Shown here in pieces: positions 1-8,474 of a stretch of DNA of 47,371 nucleotides. The notes below the pieces were generated by a model that saw nothing but the letters and a program-made list of their open reading frames with translations, was not told where the DNA came from and did not search any database. This DNA comes from Candidatus Woesearchaeota archaeon (lineage in GTDB: Archaea; Nanobdellota; Nanobdellia; Pacearchaeales; GW2011-AR1): assembly GCA_012798335.1 (NCBI GenBank), contig JAAZNJ010000004.1, positions 1-47,371 of the forward strand, written 5' to 3'. Position numbers and translations under genes: made by a program. Position 1 is the stretch's first letter. Each line of letters opens with the position of its first letter.

Positions 1-2262
1 TTCATTTGTTATGTTTTCAAAAGTTGCTATCAATTGGGTTTGGTTTCTTTCATAAACTTCTATTGTAGAAGTATTTTCATTTGAAGACTTAGCATAAATT
101 GTTATATCCCTTGATGAAGTCAAATTAGTTTCAAATTGAAGCCTTAAATAATGATTGTTTGGTATTGTAGTCCAATTATTGTCTTTTGTTTTTATGTAAT
201 CATAAACATCTTCAATTAATGTTTTATTTTCGTATAAATGTTCTGCATCTTTTGTTTTAATTATTAATTCATAAGTTTGATTTGAGAGGTGAGGAACAAT
301 CCACTCAATGTAATCTATAAATCCATCTTTATTTTCGTCAATTGATGTGAAAGAAATTTTTACTTTTCCTAAAGAGTTTTGTAAAGTTCCATTATTAGTT
401 TCATTTGTTATCCAATACAAATTAATTTTGTTTTGGTTAGTTGAAGGTATTTTTTGATTTAATCCAGTATAAGCCAAAATATTTGTATAATTTAATTCAT
501 CTGGTGCAGAGATCACAATTTGTTTTCCTTCAGATAAATTTGTTTCTGTTGATGTTGGAGCTTCTGTATAATACTCAATTTCCAAGTTTGTTGAATTATC
601 CATTATCTCAATTTGAACAGAATCTGTTAAGTTATCTTTTGTAGTTATATTCTCTTCTGAACTATTGTCTAAAATAGATGTTTTTTCAGGGGGATTTGCT
701 GTGTTTACTGTTTCTTCAATAACATTTCCTAAAAGGCCTAACCAAGCAAAAAATTTTTGAAAAACTAAAGATTGTTTATTATTAGATTTGCTTTGATAAT
801 CTGCTGTTATGTTTCTAGTTAAACCTTTCACTTGAATATTTTTATCTTTAACTCTTTCTTTTTTGTTTTTTTCTATTTTATTCACAGTAATATTAAAAGT
901 CTCTTTTGGAAGTTCTATTGTGATATTTTCTTCTTTTGATTTGTTCACAATTTTTTTCCACCTCACAGGTTCTCCAATAATTGCTTGATATTGAATTGTT
1001 TGTATTGTTAAGTTTGTTGTTTCATTTGTTAAATTGTCTATTAAAGTTGTTTGATTTGTTAGATTTAATTCAAATGAACTTGTCTCGTTAGTTAGATTTA
1101 GTTCAAATGAACTTGTCTCGTTAGTTAGATTTAGTTCAAAAGGTAAAGTTTCATTTGGTTCTGGATTGTTATTGACAATTCCTTCTTTATTTGTTTCATT
1201 TGTTTGTAATGCAGGGGAATAATCCAAATTTATTTCTTTAGAAATTGACAAAATTTCTTGATTATCTTTCTCTAAAATAATTTTTAATTGTCCTTGTTCT
1301 GTTGTTAAATTTATCTTAGAGATATTAATTTCAATGTCTTTTGTATTGACCCCTAAAAATTCTTCACCAAACCCGCTTTCAAATTTTTTATATTCGGTGG
1401 TTATTATTATATTATTTCCATCTCTGCTCATTTCTAAAAGATTGTCGTTTAAAATGTTTTCTCCATTTCTAACACTTCCTTTAAGAATTTCAACTGTCTC
1501 ATCTTCTGCAAGGGTATATTTAAAAGGATTATTTTTTGAAACACTTCCGGTTATTTCTTTAACATTATTATTTCCAATAATTTTTCCTGTTATAGAAATT
1601 ACAGATTCCACCCCTTTTTCAGAATCAGATTCTGCATCTGAAAGATTAATTATTGATGTATTAATTATGTTTTCTTGACTTTTATTGAAAGTATTTTCTT
1701 CAATTGTTTCATTAAGAGTTTCATTAATAAGAGTATTAAAATTTTTAGTCGATAATAAAATAAAGTTAATTGTTGGGTAACTTATTTTTTCCCCAGCAAA
1801 CCCATAACCATCTCCATTCCCAGTTAATTGAACATTTTCTAGATAATAATTCCCAGAACTAAGATTTATATTTAGGATAGAACTTAAAGGAATAATTTTT
1901 TCTTGATTTCCAAGACTAACTTTTAATGTACTGTCTGCTGGAATTAATTCCCCAGTTTTTAGTTTTATTATTAAACTTCCCTTAATAATTTCTCCTAAAG
2001 AAGAAGAGGGAAGTAAGTCAACAGTTGCTTTCCCAGTCATTTTATTAGGAAAATAAAAGAAAAAGGCAAAACTTATAACCGCAAGAAAGAGTATTAAAGA
2101 GAAGAATAATCGTTTTTTATTACTCCCCAAATTTTTGCTTTTAGATATTGTAGGGCTAGGACCTAAATACCTTGTTTTAGTAACTCCATTGACTCTATAA
2201 TTCTCATAAAGATAGGGCCCAAAAATTTTTCCCCCCTTTTTTATATATTTTTTATACACCAT
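1..2262 (-). CDS. Large secreted/surface protein, C-terminus beyond window
   Basis: The reading frame is open from the ATG at 2262 to the window edge (754 codons seen), so the gene is 3'-partial. Residues 1-40 form a basic cytoplasmic segment with GPYLYENYR and KTRYLG motifs, followed by one membrane helix at about 50-70. The rest is predicted to be outside the cell: Asn/Thr/Ser-rich, with many N-x-S/T sequons and a calcium-loop-like DENKDGFIDYIE motif near residue 650. An 11-residue unit (FELNLTNETSS) is repeated at about 375-400. Large, poorly conserved proteins of this kind are typical of DPANN cell surfaces. No enzymatic domain is recognised. The GPYLYENYR-type N-terminus resembles the start of the GlyRS in this window. 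Confidence 0.75.
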   Translation of the reverse strand, partial: MVYKKYIKKGGKIFGPYLYENYRVNGVTKTRYLGPSPTISKSKNLGSNKKRLFFSLILFLAVISFAFFFYFPNKMTGKATVDLLPSSSLGEIIKGSLIIKLKTGELIPADSTLKVSLGNQEKIIPLSSILNINLSSGNYYLENVQLTGNGDGYGFAGEKISYPTINFILLSTKNFNTLINETLNETIEENTFNKSQENIINTSIINLSDAESDSEKGVESVISITGKIIGNNNVKEITGSVSKNNPFKYTLAEDETVEILKGSVRNGENILNDNLLEMSRDGNNIIITTEYKKFESGFGEEFLGVNTKDIEINISKINLTTEQGQLKIILEKDNQEILSISKEINLDYSPALQTNETNKEGIVNNNPEPNETLPFELNLTNETSSFELNLTNETSSFELNLTNQTTLIDNLTNETTNLTIQTIQYQAIIGEPVRWKKIVNKSKEENITIELPKETFNITVNKIEKNKKERVKDKNIQVKGLTRNITADYQSKSNNKQSLVFQKFFAWLGLLGNVIEETVNTANPPEKTSILDNSSEENITTKDNLTDSVQIEIMDNSTNLEIEYYTEAPTSTETNLSEGKQIVISAPDELNYTNILAYTGLNQKIPSTNQNKINLYWITNETNNGTLQNSLGKVKISFTSIDENKDGFIDYIEWIVPHLSNQTYELIIKTKDAEHLYENKTLIEDVYDYIKTKDNNWTTIPNNHYLRLQFETNLTSSRDITIYAKSSNENTSTIEVYERNQTQLIATFENITNE
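1071..1136 (-). repeat. Two exact 33-bp tandem units inside the surface-protein gene
   Basis: Two identical 33-bp units (1071-1103 and 1104-1136) encode tandem copies of FELNLTNETSS, each with an N-glycosylation-type sequon. A diverged third copy (FELNLTNQTTL) lies next to them on the upper-coordinate side. Near-perfect nucleotide identity indicates recent slippage or duplication. Confidence 0.85.
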
Positions 2263-2398
2263 CTTTTTTTAAAAAAATTTATGTGTGGTAATTAATAAAA
2301 AATAGAAAGAAATGTATTATTTAAATATTATGAATAAACATAAAGGAAAGGAGGTTATAAATACAGAAAAATTGAAATAAAAAAAGTTAACCCACAAA

Positions 2399-2572
2399 CG
2401 AGCCTGCGAGGAATTGAACCTCGATTAATCGGTTTCTTCATTGATTTCAGGAATTGTGAAAAACCCGCTGGTGGTTTCCATTCCCAATTTGGGTTGGTTG
2501 CAGGAATTGTGAAAAACCCGCTGGTGGTTTCCATTCCGAAGCCGATTGTGTTATCCTTTACACCACAGGCCC
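2399..2572 (-). tRNA. tRNA-Arg(TCG) with a 102-nt intron
   Basis: Exon 1 is 2572-2536 (37 nt) and exon 2 is 2433-2399 (35 nt). The acceptor GGGCCTG pairs with CAGGCTC, the discriminator is G, the D stem is GTGT/ACAC, the anticodon stem ATCGG/CCGAT and the T stem CGAGG/CCTCG. The spliced loop is CTTCGGA, giving anticodon TCG. The intron follows position 37. Splice sites form a canonical bulge-helix-bulge: CTTC in the exon pairs with GAAG near the intron's 3' end, with 3-nt bulges GGA and AAA. This is a substrate for archaeal EndA, encoded at 12365. The intron contains two copies of a 37-nt sequence (see repeat). Confidence 0.93.
2448..2537 (-). repeat. 37-nt direct repeat, two copies, within the tRNA-Arg intron
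   Basis: Identical 37-nt copies lie at 2448-2484 and 2501-2537, separated by 16 nt that include the palindrome CCCAATTTGGG. The copy nearest exon 1 begins with the last two exon nucleotides. Each copy can fold as an imperfect hairpin (GGAAT with ATTCC outside, AAACC with GGGTTT inside). No further copy was seen in the window. Confidence 0.9.
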
Positions 2573-2679
2573 AATTATATTAAATAAAAGGATTATTAAA
2601 ATGTTATTAAAATTGTATTAAATTTAGTTTTAGATTTAGAAAATTAGGAATAAGAAAAAACAAACAAATTTGAAAAAAT

Positions 2680-2778
2680 TTATTCTTCAAAGTTGTTTAA
2701 TTCATCTTCCCATTTAAGTGTAGCTTCAAGTAAACTACTTAATTCTTCTTCAACTTGATTCATTTCTGTTTTTTTCAT
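2680..2778 (-). CDS. 32-residue acidic peptide, function unknown
   Basis: A short ORF from ATG (2778) to TAA encodes a Glu/Leu-rich peptide beginning MKKTEMNQVEEEL and probably forming one amphipathic helix. It is preceded by a block of inverted and direct repeats (2784-2875) that could be a regulated promoter region. No family is recognised and a chance ORF cannot be excluded; composition and the organised upstream region are the only support. Confidence 0.45.
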   Translation of the reverse strand: MKKTEMNQVEEELSSLLEATLKWEDELNNFEE

Positions 2779-2783
2779 TTTTT

Positions 2784-2875
2784 AAAACCAAGTTAAACCT
2801 GAGTAAATTAAAAGAATTATATTCAATTTAACCCAGGAATTACTTGGATTAAATTGAGTTTGGTTTAATTAAAAA
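2784..2875 (-). promoter_or_regulatory. Repeat-rich candidate operator upstream of the 32-aa ORF
   Basis: A 9-bp perfect inverted repeat TCAATTTAA (2823-2831) / TTAAATTGA (2849-2857) encloses CCCAGG and CTTGG. Related motifs AAGTTAAACCTGAG and TTTGGTTTAATT flank it on either side. The symmetry suggests binding sites for a dimeric regulator or a structured leader. This is inference from symmetry only. Confidence 0.4.
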
Positions 2876-3014
2876 GCAAACTAAATCGTAAGTATTTATT
2901 ATATTCATCTTAGATTCAGTTGCATTTCTCATAAAAAACAAAATAAAAATCTATTTTTATACTTTTCTATAGTCCAATAAATACCTGATAAAGGTAAAAA
3001 CAGATAAAGAGGAG

Positions 3015-4064
3015 TTAAGAAAAATTCTCTAAATTTTTCAATAAATTTTCTCTAAATTTTTCAATGTCTTCTATTCTCATGCTAGCCCCAACAGCATTTT
3101 CATGACCCCCTCCTGTAGAATAAGGGAGATCTTTTAAAGATTTTAAAATAAGTTTTTTTATATTTTTTCCTCTTGCTGAGATATTGGCTTTTATTCCTGA
3201 AAAATAAACAACAATAATTATTTTATTGGGAAATATATAATTTAATTTATTGGCTAAATCAGAGCTTATACTTATATCCCCCCCATATTGAAAAAAAAGA
3301 ATTTTATTTTGATCGTTTAAAGAGATAGCTTTTTCAACCAGTTTGTTTATTTTTTTGGATATTTGATTAAATTTTAAATGCATTTCAATATTTTTAGGAG
3401 ATTCTTCTAGTATTTCATAAGGAGATTTTGCAGAAATTAAAAATTTTAACATTTTGTTTACATGAGTCGTACTGTCTTTTAAACCATAAGACATAAGATT
3501 TGAGATAGTTCCTATAGGAGAATTATAAAAAATTTTAAATGAATCTTTTGAGTTAAATGATAAATCTGGATATTTCTTCACAAATTCTCCATAAAAATCA
3601 GGGGTAAATCTGTCTGAAATACATCCGATTAAAGCAATCCATAAATCTTCTTTTTTTTCAGTTGCTTTATAGCAAAGATAAGTTGTTGGCTCATTAGTTT
3701 TTTCTTCATTTAAACAAGGATTAAAATAGTTAATATCTTCTGGAACAAAGAGATTATCCATTTTATGATGATCAATCCAAACAACAGGAAGATTTATTCT
3801 TTTTACTTCTTCAAAAAAAGATTTAGAAACTAAAGGTTTATCCAAAATAAAAATATAATCAGATTTAAATTCTTCTATCCTTCTAAAATAATCCAGATTC
3901 ATTTCAGGAAAAGACCTTATAGGTATACCTACTCCTTTATTTACGTATCTCTGCAAGATTAAAAAAGAGCATAATCCATCAGGGTCATTATCAAAGAAAA
4001 ATATAGGATTTTGTGCTTTTAATAAATGCTCTTTAATCTTTTTTAATTCTTCTTTAGACAACAT
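3015..4064 (-). CDS. DHH-family phosphoesterase (RecJ-like)
   Basis: The 349-residue protein has the DHH superfamily layout. DNDPDG (about 25-30) supplies the first metal-binding Asp residues, WIDHHK (about 97-101) is the DHH signature, and a C-terminal DHHA1-type STGGGHENAVGAS motif (about 317-329) contacts substrate. Relatives include archaeal RecJ/GAN 5'-3' single-strand exonucleases that work with GINS, and oligonucleotide or cyclic-dinucleotide phosphodiesterases; the sequence alone does not decide between them. A Gins51 gene is present at 39252 but unlinked. It is the last gene of a minus-strand run, 22 nt after the decarboxylase gene. Confidence 0.82.
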   Translation of the reverse strand: MLSKEELKKIKEHLLKAQNPIFFFDNDPDGLCSFLILQRYVNKGVGIPIRSFPEMNLDYFRRIEEFKSDYIFILDKPLVSKSFFEEVKRINLPVVWIDHHKMDNLFVPEDINYFNPCLNEEKTNEPTTYLCYKATEKKEDLWIALIGCISDRFTPDFYGEFVKKYPDLSFNSKDSFKIFYNSPIGTISNLMSYGLKDSTTHVNKMLKFLISAKSPYEILEESPKNIEMHLKFNQISKKINKLVEKAISLNDQNKILFFQYGGDISISSDLANKLNYIFPNKIIIVVYFSGIKANISARGKNIKKLILKSLKDLPYSTGGGHENAVGASMRIEDIEKFRENLLKNLENFS

Positions 4065-4086
4065 ATAAAAAAGAAAGTGTTTTAAT

Positions 4087-5142
4087 TTAAAAATCCTCTT
4101 TTATTTCAGTTTTTAATTTTTTATATCCAAAAAAGTCAGTAGCATAATTATAGGCTCCTGCATTTAAAAAAGTGATTTTATCGCCAATTTTTATATTTTT
4201 TTTCAGCTTAACTCTATATCTAAAAATATCATCTCGAGTAGGAGAATTTCCTTTAATTAAAAAAAATTTTCCATCTTCCTCTTCTTTTAATTCTTGTTCA
4301 ACAAGCATTTTTGTTCCTGTCAATAAGTTGTCTAAAGCACAGTTATATAAACTAGTGTTTATAATGATATTGTTATCCTGTATCTGAATTATTCTTGTTT
4401 CAAGTTTTATACAAGGAGCAGATATAAATCTACCAGGTTCAATAATTGTTTCTATTCCTTTTTTATCAAGCCAGTCTTTTACTTCTTTAAGTTTTGAAAA
4501 AATATACCCAAATACCTCTTTATTCATACTTATATATCTAGAGGGTAAACCGCCACCAAGATTAACCATTTTTATCTCTTCTAAGATTTCTTCTGGCAAT
4601 GAATCTTTTATCTCTTCTAAGATTTCCCATTCTGTAAGATTTTGAGATTTTCTATGAATATGAATTCCTAATTTTTCTATATATTTATTCTTACTTATTT
4701 TTTTAATAATCTCTAAGATTTTATTAGAAGGAAGCCCATACACAAAATATTTTCCTGTTCCAATTCTATGCTCTTCAAATTTCATCCTTAATAAAAGCTC
4801 AATTTTAGATTTTTTATTTTTTATAACTTCTAACAAATTAGATAAATCAATTTCATTATCAATTACATATTTTTTTATTCCTTTTTTTAGAAGTTGTTCT
4901 ATCTTATTCTTTGATTGAGCCTGAAGAAAAAACCAGATTCTACTTTTGTTTTTAATATCTTTAATTTCTTGTTCTGCATGAATAGAAAAATCAATATTAT
5001 CCAATTCTTTAAAACTTTGTATGACTCTTCCCACAGTTTTATTTGTTTTATAAGAATAAGAAATTTTAAATTTTAAATTTTCTAATGTTTTTATTTGCTC
5101 TTTTAAAACTTTTTTTGATAAAATAAATTTTGCTTGTGCCAT
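4087..5142 (-). CDS. PLP-dependent Orn/DAP/Arg decarboxylase family, group IV fold
   Basis: The 351-residue protein carries fold-type III PLP decarboxylase signatures: YSYKTNK with the Schiff-base lysine K32, IHIHRKS (about 159-164), the glycine loop GGGLP (about 195-199), EPGRF (about 234-238) and C-terminal GAYNYATDFFGY. The motif normally reading P-T-C-D, whose Cys protonates the product in ornithine decarboxylase, here reads P-T-R-D (about 300-303), so the catalytic Cys is apparently Arg. It lies 11 nt downstream of a deoxyhypusine-synthase-like gene, suggesting a shared role in amine supply or eIF5A modification. Substrate unknown; it may be an ornithine, lysine, arginine or carboxyspermidine-type decarboxylase. 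Confidence 0.82.
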   Translation of the reverse strand: MAQAKFILSKKVLKEQIKTLENLKFKISYSYKTNKTVGRVIQSFKELDNIDFSIHAEQEIKDIKNKSRIWFFLQAQSKNKIEQLLKKGIKKYVIDNEIDLSNLLEVIKNKKSKIELLLRMKFEEHRIGTGKYFVYGLPSNKILEIIKKISKNKYIEKLGIHIHRKSQNLTEWEILEEIKDSLPEEILEEIKMVNLGGGLPSRYISMNKEVFGYIFSKLKEVKDWLDKKGIETIIEPGRFISAPCIKLETRIIQIQDNNIIINTSLYNCALDNLLTGTKMLVEQELKEEEDGKFFLIKGNSPTRDDIFRYRVKLKKNIKIGDKITFLNAGAYNYATDFFGYKKLKTEIKEDF

Positions 5143-5153
5143 TTGGATTAGTA

Positions 5154-6089
5154 TTATAAAAGATTTTCTTTTTCCATTTTTTCTAAAACACTCGTCATCA
5201 TTAATGGAAAAGTTATAGAAACATCTCCTATTACTGTAGCAGCTTGAGAATCGTCTTTAAGTTTTCCCCAAGATTTTGCTTCTTGAGTAGTTGCTCCTGA
5301 CATAGAACCAGAAGAAGCATGAGAAGTTGTCATATATACAGCATAATCAAAACCCCCAGATAATAATGCTGCAAAAATCGCATAATGTTTTGAAATGCTC
5401 CCTCCTAAAGAGATAAGTCCTTTTTTTTCATCAAAACTCAAATCAGTAGTAATTCTCTCCATGTCTTTTATTGTATCAACAAGAAAATCTTTGTTTTTTT
5501 GTTGGAACATATACAATTGAAATCCAAAAGAAGAATCAGCAATTCCAGGACAATAAATAGGGATATTATTTTTTGCTGCTTGATATAATACTGAGTTATC
5601 ATCTTTTAACATTAAACCAATTTCATAAATTAATTCAGAAGAAGACAATCTTTGCTTTTTTTTATAAATTTCAGATAATATTTTAATTATCTCATCTTCA
5701 AATTTCATATATTCAGTTGTATGAATGATTAAGTTACCAATTCTATTTTCTCCTTTTTCATGTAACATATTATCATCAACATTAAAATTAGAAATCTCAA
5801 ATTCACCTCCAAATGATTTTATTATATCCTCTTCTATTGAACCAGAAGTTGTTACTAAAATATTTGGAATTTTTAGTTTACATAATTGTGCAAAAAAGCC
5901 CCTTAATCCTGAACTAACCATGTTTGATGTAAATGTTAAAAATATTTTAGCATTATTTTTTTTCATACTAAGAATAATTTTTGCTGCTTCTGCAAGTTCA
6001 ACTGCTTGAAAGCCTAGAGAGTTAAAACTATCTACGAGTTCTTCAACACTCAAATTTTTATGCCATAAAAAATCTTTGACTTTTTTCAT
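5154..6089 (-). CDS. Deoxyhypusine synthase family protein
   Basis: The 311-residue protein matches the DHS fold: NAD-binding TSNMVSSGLRG and TTSGSIEED segments, GGSISKHY (H235, the human H288 equivalent) and QEAKSWGKL with the catalytic lysine K276. DHS transfers an aminobutyl group from spermidine to a lysine of aIF5A. Three acidic residues that bind spermidine amines in human DHS appear replaced: D243 by F190 (DSSFGF), D313 by S260 and D316 by M263 (SGSMSGA); E270 and W274 remain. The donor may therefore not be spermidine, or this is a diverged paralogue. It is first in a probable operon with the decarboxylase. Confidence 0.85.
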   Translation of the reverse strand: MKKVKDFLWHKNLSVEELVDSFNSLGFQAVELAEAAKIILSMKKNNAKIFLTFTSNMVSSGLRGFFAQLCKLKIPNILVTTSGSIEEDIIKSFGGEFEISNFNVDDNMLHEKGENRIGNLIIHTTEYMKFEDEIIKILSEIYKKKQRLSSSELIYEIGLMLKDDNSVLYQAAKNNIPIYCPGIADSSFGFQLYMFQQKNKDFLVDTIKDMERITTDLSFDEKKGLISLGGSISKHYAIFAALLSGGFDYAVYMTTSHASSGSMSGATTQEAKSWGKLKDDSQAATVIGDVSITFPLMMTSVLEKMEKENLL

Positions 6090-6112
6090 TTTAAAATCAT
6101 TTTAAAAGAATT

Positions 6113-6187
6113 ATGTGAAATAAAGTTAAGACTACAATTATTGAACAGGAATTGCTAATGTTAAGAGAGTATAGTCGTTTTTCACAT
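6113..6187 (-). promoter_or_regulatory. Nested inverted repeats upstream of the DHS-like gene
   Basis: Three nested pairings occur in 75 nt: ATGTGAAA (6113-6120) with TTTCACAT (6180-6187), GACTA (6130-6134) with TAGTC (6172-6176), and CAATT (6135-6139) with AATTG (6150-6154). The element ends 24 nt before the start codon. It could be a structured leader, a small RNA or an operator; no riboswitch family is recognised. Confidence 0.4.
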
Positions 6188-6243
6188 CTTTATTTATTTA
6201 CCTTTATTTTTAAAGTTTTTGATGTTTAAACTTAAGAATTAAT

Positions 6244-6900
6244 TTATTTAAAAAGAGAGATTAATACTCCTTCAATTATTCCTGCTATGATAATTAAAAA
6301 AAGAATAATAAAAAGATAGGCTTTAATAGAATTAATAAATATTTTTTTGATATTTTTATCTTTTTTTAAAAAAGATATCCCTAATCTCAAACCCAAACCT
6401 AAAGAAATAAAAATCGCAGGTATCTCAAAAATTCCGTGAGGAAAAATTTTCCACAAACTGAATAAGCCTTCTTTGTTTATAGACAAAGAAGAAACAAACC
6501 CTAAGATTACTCCATTCAAAACAGCACTAATAATAGGGAGAATTCCAAATAAAATTCCAAATAAAATTCCAAAAAGGGTACTTTTAAGATTATTAAAGAT
6601 AATAAAAAAGATTAATTCTATAGTTGAAAGCCCTTTTGTTTGTTCGGCTATTTTTTTTATAAAATTTATTAATTGTTCTTGTATACCTAAAGGAAATTTT
6701 ATTAAAAGGCCTATTAAAAAAGAAATAAAAAAGATTAAAGAAATAATGTAAATAAATTTTTTTGATTCTTTAATAAAATTTAGAGAATTACTTAATCCAT
6801 TAATAAATCCAGGTTTAGATAAATTTAATTTATTAAAAAATTTAAAATTCTTTTTTTTCTTTAATCTTTTCTTTTTTTGTTTGTTAAGGTTTTTAAACAT
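6244..6900 (-). CDS. SpoIIM/DUF95-family integral membrane protein
   Basis: The 218-residue protein has a very basic N-terminus and about five membrane helices. The central signature FPHGIFEIPAIFISLGLGLRLG is typical of the SpoIIM (DUF95) family, whose archaeal members are of unknown function and often predicted to aid membrane remodelling or transport. A repetitive GILFGILFGIL segment sits in one helix. It is separated by about 50 nt from the rhomboid gene on the same strand and is probably cotranscribed with it. Confidence 0.8.
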   Translation of the reverse strand: MFKNLNKQKKKRLKKKKNFKFFNKLNLSKPGFINGLSNSLNFIKESKKFIYIISLIFFISFLIGLLIKFPLGIQEQLINFIKKIAEQTKGLSTIELIFFIIFNNLKSTLFGILFGILFGILPIISAVLNGVILGFVSSLSINKEGLFSLWKIFPHGIFEIPAIFISLGLGLRLGISFLKKDKNIKKIFINSIKAYLFIILFLIIIAGIIEGVLISLFK

Positions 6901-6949
6901 TTTTTATTTTTATCGTTTTATTTATTCTGTTCTTATCTTTTAAGGAAAT

Positions 6950-7594
6950 TTATCTAAAATAATTTTTTATAAATAAGGATTTTTTCTTGAATTTTTTTGT
7001 TAAATATAAACCATAAATCAAGCCATATAAAAGACCCCCGAGGTGTGCAGCATTTCCTATAGGGATATTCCCCAAAAGAGAAATAGCCCATAATATTATA
7101 AGCATTAATGGGGCAGCATATTTCATTTTTATAGGAACAGGCACAAACATAATATAAACAGGAAGATTAGGGGTTAAGAATATTAAAACGCCAATCAACC
7201 CAAAAATTGCTCCAGAAGCTCCAACAGCATACACATTAAATTCACTTGGAAAAATAAGGCTAATCAATGTAAAAAAGATTCCAGAAAAAATACCTGAAAG
7301 TAAATAAAGAGACACAAATCTTTTTTCACCTAAAATTTTGATTAAGATATTTCCTATAAAGAATAAAGAGAGCATGTTTACAAAAAGGTGAAAAATACCG
7401 CTATGCATAAACATACTAGTGATTAAGGTCCAAAAATAATATTTGTGAAAAATATTAGAAGGGTTAAGAGCTAAATAATTAATTGTTTCTGATTTTATAA
7501 AAATCAAAATAGAAGAAACAATAAAAAATATTATATTTAAAATTATTAAAGTATATAAAGAATTTAATCTAAAAAATTTTTTAATATTGAACAT
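6950..7594 (-). CDS. Rhomboid-family intramembrane serine protease
   Basis: The 214-residue polytopic protein has the six-helix rhomboid core. HSGIFHLFVNM (about 64-74) supplies the helix-2 H..H..N motif, GASGA (125-129) holds the catalytic serine S127, and NAAHLGG (181-187) holds the catalytic histidine H184. Rhomboids cleave transmembrane substrates within the bilayer. The gene begins 3 nt after the TFE gene ends, indicating cotranscription. Confidence 0.93.
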   Translation of the reverse strand: MFNIKKFFRLNSLYTLIILNIIFFIVSSILIFIKSETINYLALNPSNIFHKYYFWTLITSMFMHSGIFHLFVNMLSLFFIGNILIKILGEKRFVSLYLLSGIFSGIFFTLISLIFPSEFNVYAVGASGAIFGLIGVLIFLTPNLPVYIMFVPVPIKMKYAAPLMLIILWAISLLGNIPIGNAAHLGGLLYGLIYGLYLTKKFKKKSLFIKNYFR

Positions 7595-7597
7595 GAT

Positions 7598-8353
7598 TTA
7601 TTTTTTAGATTTTTTCACTTTAATTTTTTTAATGATTTTTTTATTTTTCTTTAATGGTTTAATCTTTTTTTTAACACTAAATTTTTTATTCTTTGAAAGT
7701 TTATTGTCCTTAATAGTATTTTTAGAAATTTTTTTGTTTTGTTTTTTTTCATTTTTCAATTTTTTCTTTAAAAGCTCTTTTTTATTCTTTTCTTTTATTA
7801 ATTCTTTTAACTTTTGTTTTTCAATTTTTTCTTTTTCAATTTTTAATTGTTCTTCAATAAATGAAAGTTCATTTTTGACTTTTGTAAGCTCCCTATTGTA
7901 CTCTTTAATATCATTAGAAGTATCTTTTAAAGATAAAACATTTTCACATTCATTACAAGTAAAATTATTAATTAATGCTTTTTCTTCATTGAATTCTATT
8001 TTGCAATTTGGGCATATATAAAACACTTTTGTTTCTCTACTTTTTATTTGATGATTTAATTGATCTATTTTATTCAAGAGGTTATTTCTTAAAAATTCTA
8101 AAGATTTTAATTTTTCAATTTTCCAAAAATAAGTATACCATCCTTTTCTTTTATCTTTTTTTCTTATAGAAGACACTAAACCATAATCCGAAATTTTATA
8201 AAGAAGATTTCTAGTTTGATTTACTGTGATATCTAATTTTTTTGCAATTAAAAATTCATTTATATATTTTTTTTCATTTAACAGATCCACTAATTTTTCA
8301 GAAGATTTTCCTGCAATTGATATGAATGCCTCTTTTAAAAAATCATTAACCAT
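7598..8353 (-). CDS. tfe: Transcription initiation factor TFE, alpha subunit
   Basis: The 251-residue protein has an N-terminal winged-helix domain (about 1-85) with the QTRNLLYKISDYGLV recognition region typical of TFE/TFIIE-alpha, a short coiled coil, and a zinc ribbon with C114-x2-C117 and C133-x2-C136. A long Lys-rich tail follows (about 170-251), longer than in most archaeal TFE. TFE stabilises the open complex formed by RNA polymerase, TBP and TFB. It is the first gene of the TFE-rhomboid-SpoIIM run and is divergent from the coiled-coil gene at 8475. Confidence 0.9.
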   Translation of the reverse strand: MVNDFLKEAFISIAGKSSEKLVDLLNEKKYINEFLIAKKLDITVNQTRNLLYKISDYGLVSSIRKKDKRKGWYTYFWKIEKLKSLEFLRNNLLNKIDQLNHQIKSRETKVFYICPNCKIEFNEEKALINNFTCNECENVLSLKDTSNDIKEYNRELTKVKNELSFIEEQLKIEKEKIEKQKLKELIKEKNKKELLKKKLKNEKKQNKKISKNTIKDNKLSKNKKFSVKKKIKPLKKNKKIIKKIKVKKSKK

Positions 8354-8474
8354 AAAAAGATTAAAAAAATATGAGAATAAATACCTTTCGGTTTATAGTA
8401 AAAAAGAAAAAGTTAAAAAAAAGATTTTTAAACTAATATCCCTTTTAATATATACATTAAAAGACAATAATAAA

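Noticed and set aside
2448..2537. CRISPR-like pair of 37-nt direct repeats
   Set aside because: Only two copies, a 16-nt spacing, and both lie inside a tRNA intron with proper splice-site structure. No cas gene is in the window.
8226..8474. Longer start for the proline-rich coiled-coil protein
   Set aside because: It would overlap the divergent TFE gene by about 128 nt and encode AT-tract residues unlike the rest. The ATG at 8475 fits better.
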